Part shown: positions 60,900 through 64,000 of the stretch, piece after piece | Layout of the letters: each line of letters opens with the position of its first letter | Position numbering within the stretch: position 1 is the first letter of the stretch | Assembly: GCF_007565055.1 (NCBI RefSeq) | Contig: NC_044557.1 | Location: 79,860,019 to 79,924,018, forward strand | DNA length: 64,000 nucleotides | Source: Rhinopithecus roxellana | Lineage: Eukaryota > Chordata > Mammalia > Primates > Cercopithecidae | Reading direction: 5' to 3' | Made by a program: the position numbers and the translations under genes | The notes under the pieces: model-generated | What the model saw: only the letters and a program-made list of their open reading frames with translations | What the model was told of the DNA's origin: nothing | Databases searched by the model: none

Positions 60900-62459
60900 T
60901 AAGTTTCTCAAACTCTAATCTGTGTTACAAAGTACCCTGGGATCTTGTCAAAATGCAGATTTGTATTTATTGGTCTGGGATGGGATCTGAGATCTGGCAT
61001 TTCTAGTAAGCCCCAAGTTTGAATAACAAGAATGTAAGGCACACAATCTGGCTCTGAATCTAGGGCAAAATCGACTTCACTTGAACTAGATGAAATAAAA
61101 ATGAAGGGGTGTAGGTTTTTAAGAGAAAATAAAGGAATGGTACCAGAAGTAAAGCAGTAAAAAATAAGAAAATAAAATAAATACATTTCACAGATACAAA
61201 CGTATACATATTTTTTTCAATTTTCTACAAGTTGTCTGTCCAAAAGAGGAGTCTTTTCTAAGCAGAGCATCGGATAGTACTGCTGACCACATTTGAGTAG
61301 TCCATCCGTGCAGTCTAGTATTTACTTTGGTTTGAATCATCCTTGAAAGAGTCCTTCATTATCTACACTTCTCATGTAAGTGTTTTGACAAAATCAATCC
61401 AGGACATTTTCTTTTATTTTTTTTACAAAAGTCACACTATGAGGAACTAGTATAATGGTCACTATACTGCTGAAGAATCTGTTTAGAAGAACTTGGCAAA
61501 ACTTTATGGGCACAAAAAGCAGGGATACCCCCATCACAGGTGCCATGGTCCACTATTTGAGATGCCATCACCGCCATTTCCTTAGTTCACAATGAACATA
61601 CAGGATACGCTGGAAGGTTCACAATAAAAGCCCTTGTGGCCAGCTCATATGAGAATCCTCCTGAAAGTTTATCTGTACTTGAAAGGCCACTAGAGCTCTT
61701 CAGTTGTCACAATGATGACAAAGGTAGCATTGGATTCTTTTCTGAATGCATATATTTACTATCCTGGGTCAAATATCAAAAAGTATTTAATGGGCTAATA
61801 ATTGTTCCCATTGGCACATATGTCAAAAAGTAAATAACTGACAAAAGTGTCATCCTTGTCTTCTAGAAATGCTGATGTCTACATGAACAAAAAGGAAGTT
61901 TTTGCCATCTTTTATATGAAGTAGCTACATAGGATTGGGGGGTGGAGGATGTACCATTTCCACTACTATGTCTAGCCCTATCTCATATTTATTGTAAATA
62001 TTACATTTACTATTGATGTCAACTCTTGCTGTCTTCACATCCTTAAGGGGCTGGCGTACTCCTGTTTTGGTTTTTCTGGCATACAGGTCGGAGTCATGGA
62101 GATCATGAGGCTACTTTCTATATTCTTTCTCCAGGAAAGAAAAGCCAGGAGTTTTACTTTCCTCTATAAACCAAAGGCATCTCACAATCTAGCAAGCGAA
62201 TTTCGTATGTGTTTTATGAGGTTATTAAGGCTAAAATACCAAAACATGACATTTTTTTTCTACATCTAAATGAAAGCAAGTCAATATAATCAAAACATAC
62301 ACAAGAGTCACATTAAAAAAAAAAAAAAAAATAGGAAACTGCAAGGTTCACTTACTCCCTAAAGCACGTAAACTTAGTACCATGTAGTTTTATAGGCACA
62401 GGACTGCATAAGCACCACGGCCATGGCACACTAAATGAGACAACCCTGTGATATTTACC

Positions 62460-62640
62460 TGTAATTCATGTATTCATTCAGTCATTCATTTTAAATGCCA
62501 TTCATTAAGTATCTGCCCTGTGTCCAGCACCATGTTGGACGCTCTACCTGTAAAAGGCATAACTAGGCACACAATGGTAAAAGACATGACCAAAGGTTTC
62601 AAGTTGCTCAGAAATTATCAGGGAAGCCACATAAGCAAAG
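62460..62640 (-). mobile_element. L2 LINE tail
   Basis: CATTCATTAAGTATCTGCCC and CAGCACCATGTTGGAC match the reverse L2 3' end. The downstream part is diverged. Confidence 0.55.
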
Positions 62641-62960
62641 ACTTGATAGGTGCTCTAATAAAGTCATTTTCTAGGTTCTGCTTCAGAGGAAAATAAAGGA
62701 ACAGCAAGTGGTCAATCACGATGAAGGGTCACGAATATGATGCACATAGAATGCCTCCAACTCTGCCAGTCACATGGTTGGTGTTCAGTAACACAGTTTC
62801 CTCCTTCTTTCTTTATATATTTATATACAGGGTGGGGGAAATCAGAGAGCATAAACAACAAATGGTCTCTAATGTCTCTTCTAGACCTAGGATTTAAAGA
62901 ATAATTCATCTTTCTCCAGATGGTCTATAGTAACCTCATTGGCTTTGAGATTTACATTTT

Positions 62961-63056
62961 CTGCCTCCCTCCCTCTCCCTGCCCCTCTTGCCTTCCTTCT
63001 CCCTCTCCCTCCCCTCTTCCATTCCCCTTTTCTGCTTTGTTTCATTCTTTTTCCAT
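62961..63056. repeat. Polypyrimidine tract
   Basis: About 95 bases of nearly pure C/T on the plus strand with CCCTCCCTCTCCCT-type blocks. Confidence 0.85.
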
Positions 63057-64000
63057 TTATCATTTACAGACTGCCCAAGTTCCAGTCATTATACACTGAA
63101 ATTCTAAGGAAAATTGTAAATTCACGGTAAAGCAAGCATTAGATTTATTCCTTTTGATAGGCTGTGAAAATAAAGCACCTGAGGAGCATAGATGACAAGG
63201 ACCTTGCTGGCTTCAGGCATGCCTTTTCCTATAAACCAGCATGGAGGCTCCTCACCTGTTCTATCCCTGGGACATGGGCTAGGGGCAGTAATTCTTACAG
63301 GACAGTGATTTGCTGTGATTTTCACTTCCTGGCATAGCACAGTGAGAAGTGCAGGGGGGCTGGGAGTTTAGAGACCCACACTCTAGTATGATTCTACCTG
63401 GGACTATTTTTTGACTAGAACAAGTTAATTGATTCTTTCTTTCATTTATTTACACCTGCTTTAGAAGAGGGGCGGTATGATCTCTGCACTGCGGTTTACA
63501 GTGATGCTAAAAGGACGACAATTAGAACTTGTGAAATTGACATGGAAATAAAACTCATGTTAGAAAGTCAAGGGATTTAAAAGAGGATTACACGGACAGA
63601 CATTGAACTGTTGACATTGAACAAAGACAAATAAAGCAAAGTCATTATGAAGTCATTAGTTTTCCAACTGGGCTGTAAGTTATTTTCCATACTATCCTCT
63701 AGGACAAATGTGGTTAACTATGTAATGTTCTTCAGATTTTTACAAAGTTTATTTTTAAAGTAAATCACTGGTAAAACTAAAATTTATTTTAATAGTGAAA
63801 AAGTTATATTTAAAGAGCACAGTTTTTCCTCATTAGCCACAGGGGACATTTTGTACCCTGTTTACGTTATTATTAGCACTTTGCAGCTAACAAGCAACTT
63901 TTAAATACTGTTCTGCAACAGCTGTAAAACTAAACCTTCCAGCCGTTTGTCCCTTCTGCTGAATATCCAGAAATGCAGTGTTATGACATGCAAGAACATC

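Larger units (their letters stand above)
42578..64000 (-). other. TRPS1: TRPS1 upstream intron (partial, continues past the window)
   Basis: No exon of TRPS1 or another gene is recognisable upstream of the GATA exon. Knowledge of the locus says the next exon is far away. Content: poly(A)-rich tract 43498-43529; Alu copies at 45126, 46556 and 51221; MIR at 44970 and 51640; an L2 tail near 48555; an AT palindrome at 50678; (GT)n at 54643; (CTAG)n at 59395; (AC)n at 60213; (ATT)n at 60733 and an Alu monomer at 60782; an L2 tail near 62460; a polypyrimidine tract at 62961. Stretches 46860-48550, 48690-51210, 51850-54640, 54690-59390 and 60900-62450 are AT-rich with no feature I can name. All ORFs are short and unlike known proteins. 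Confidence 0.85.

Noticed and set aside
61636..61833. 65-codon plus ORF in the intron
   Set aside because: No domain and no splice or promoter support.

Overview
The window is vertebrate nuclear DNA, almost certainly human or a very close ape relative. It is AT-rich, gene-poor and full of primate interspersed repeats: Alu elements including AluY types, an LTR12/HERV9 solo LTR, THE1/MST/MLT LTRs, L1, L2, MIR, MER1 and MER2. No bacterial or phage features, tRNA, rRNA or CRISPR array were seen.

The only protein-coding gene I can support is the 3' part of TRPS1, on the minus strand. Two coding exons are present. The penultimate exon (42455-42577) encodes the single GATA zinc finger. The terminal exon (38171-39232) encodes the last 353 residues, including the nuclear localisation signal, two SUMO motifs and the two C-terminal Ikaros-type zinc fingers. 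They join in phase 0 across a 3.2 kb intron. A long 3'UTR of about 5.5 kb runs down to a good poly(A) signal at 32694-32699. Everything to the right of 42577 is the start of a large upstream intron that leaves the window.

From 1 to about 32,650 is intergenic DNA downstream of TRPS1. Its main landmark is a CpG-dense solo LTR12 (2142-3458) with recognisable U3 repeats, a TATA-like box and U5 repeats, pointing toward TRPS1 on the opposite strand. The rest is layered transposon debris: L2 split by MST and MLT2-like LTRs, L1 split by a THE1 LTR, MER2 split by an AluY, MIR split by an Alu, and a MER1A with a perfect 8-bp target duplication. There are also two unexplained local direct duplications (6929/9826 and 9385/12165).

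I found no new multi-gene system. The items most worth a second look are the paired miR-221/222 and miR-30 seed matches in the TRPS1 3'UTR, the PLDLA (CtBP-like) motif, an exon-like open segment antisense to TRPS1 in its last intron, the LTR12 promoter, and the local duplications. Repeat family names come from memory of consensus sequences, so sub-family labels are provisional.
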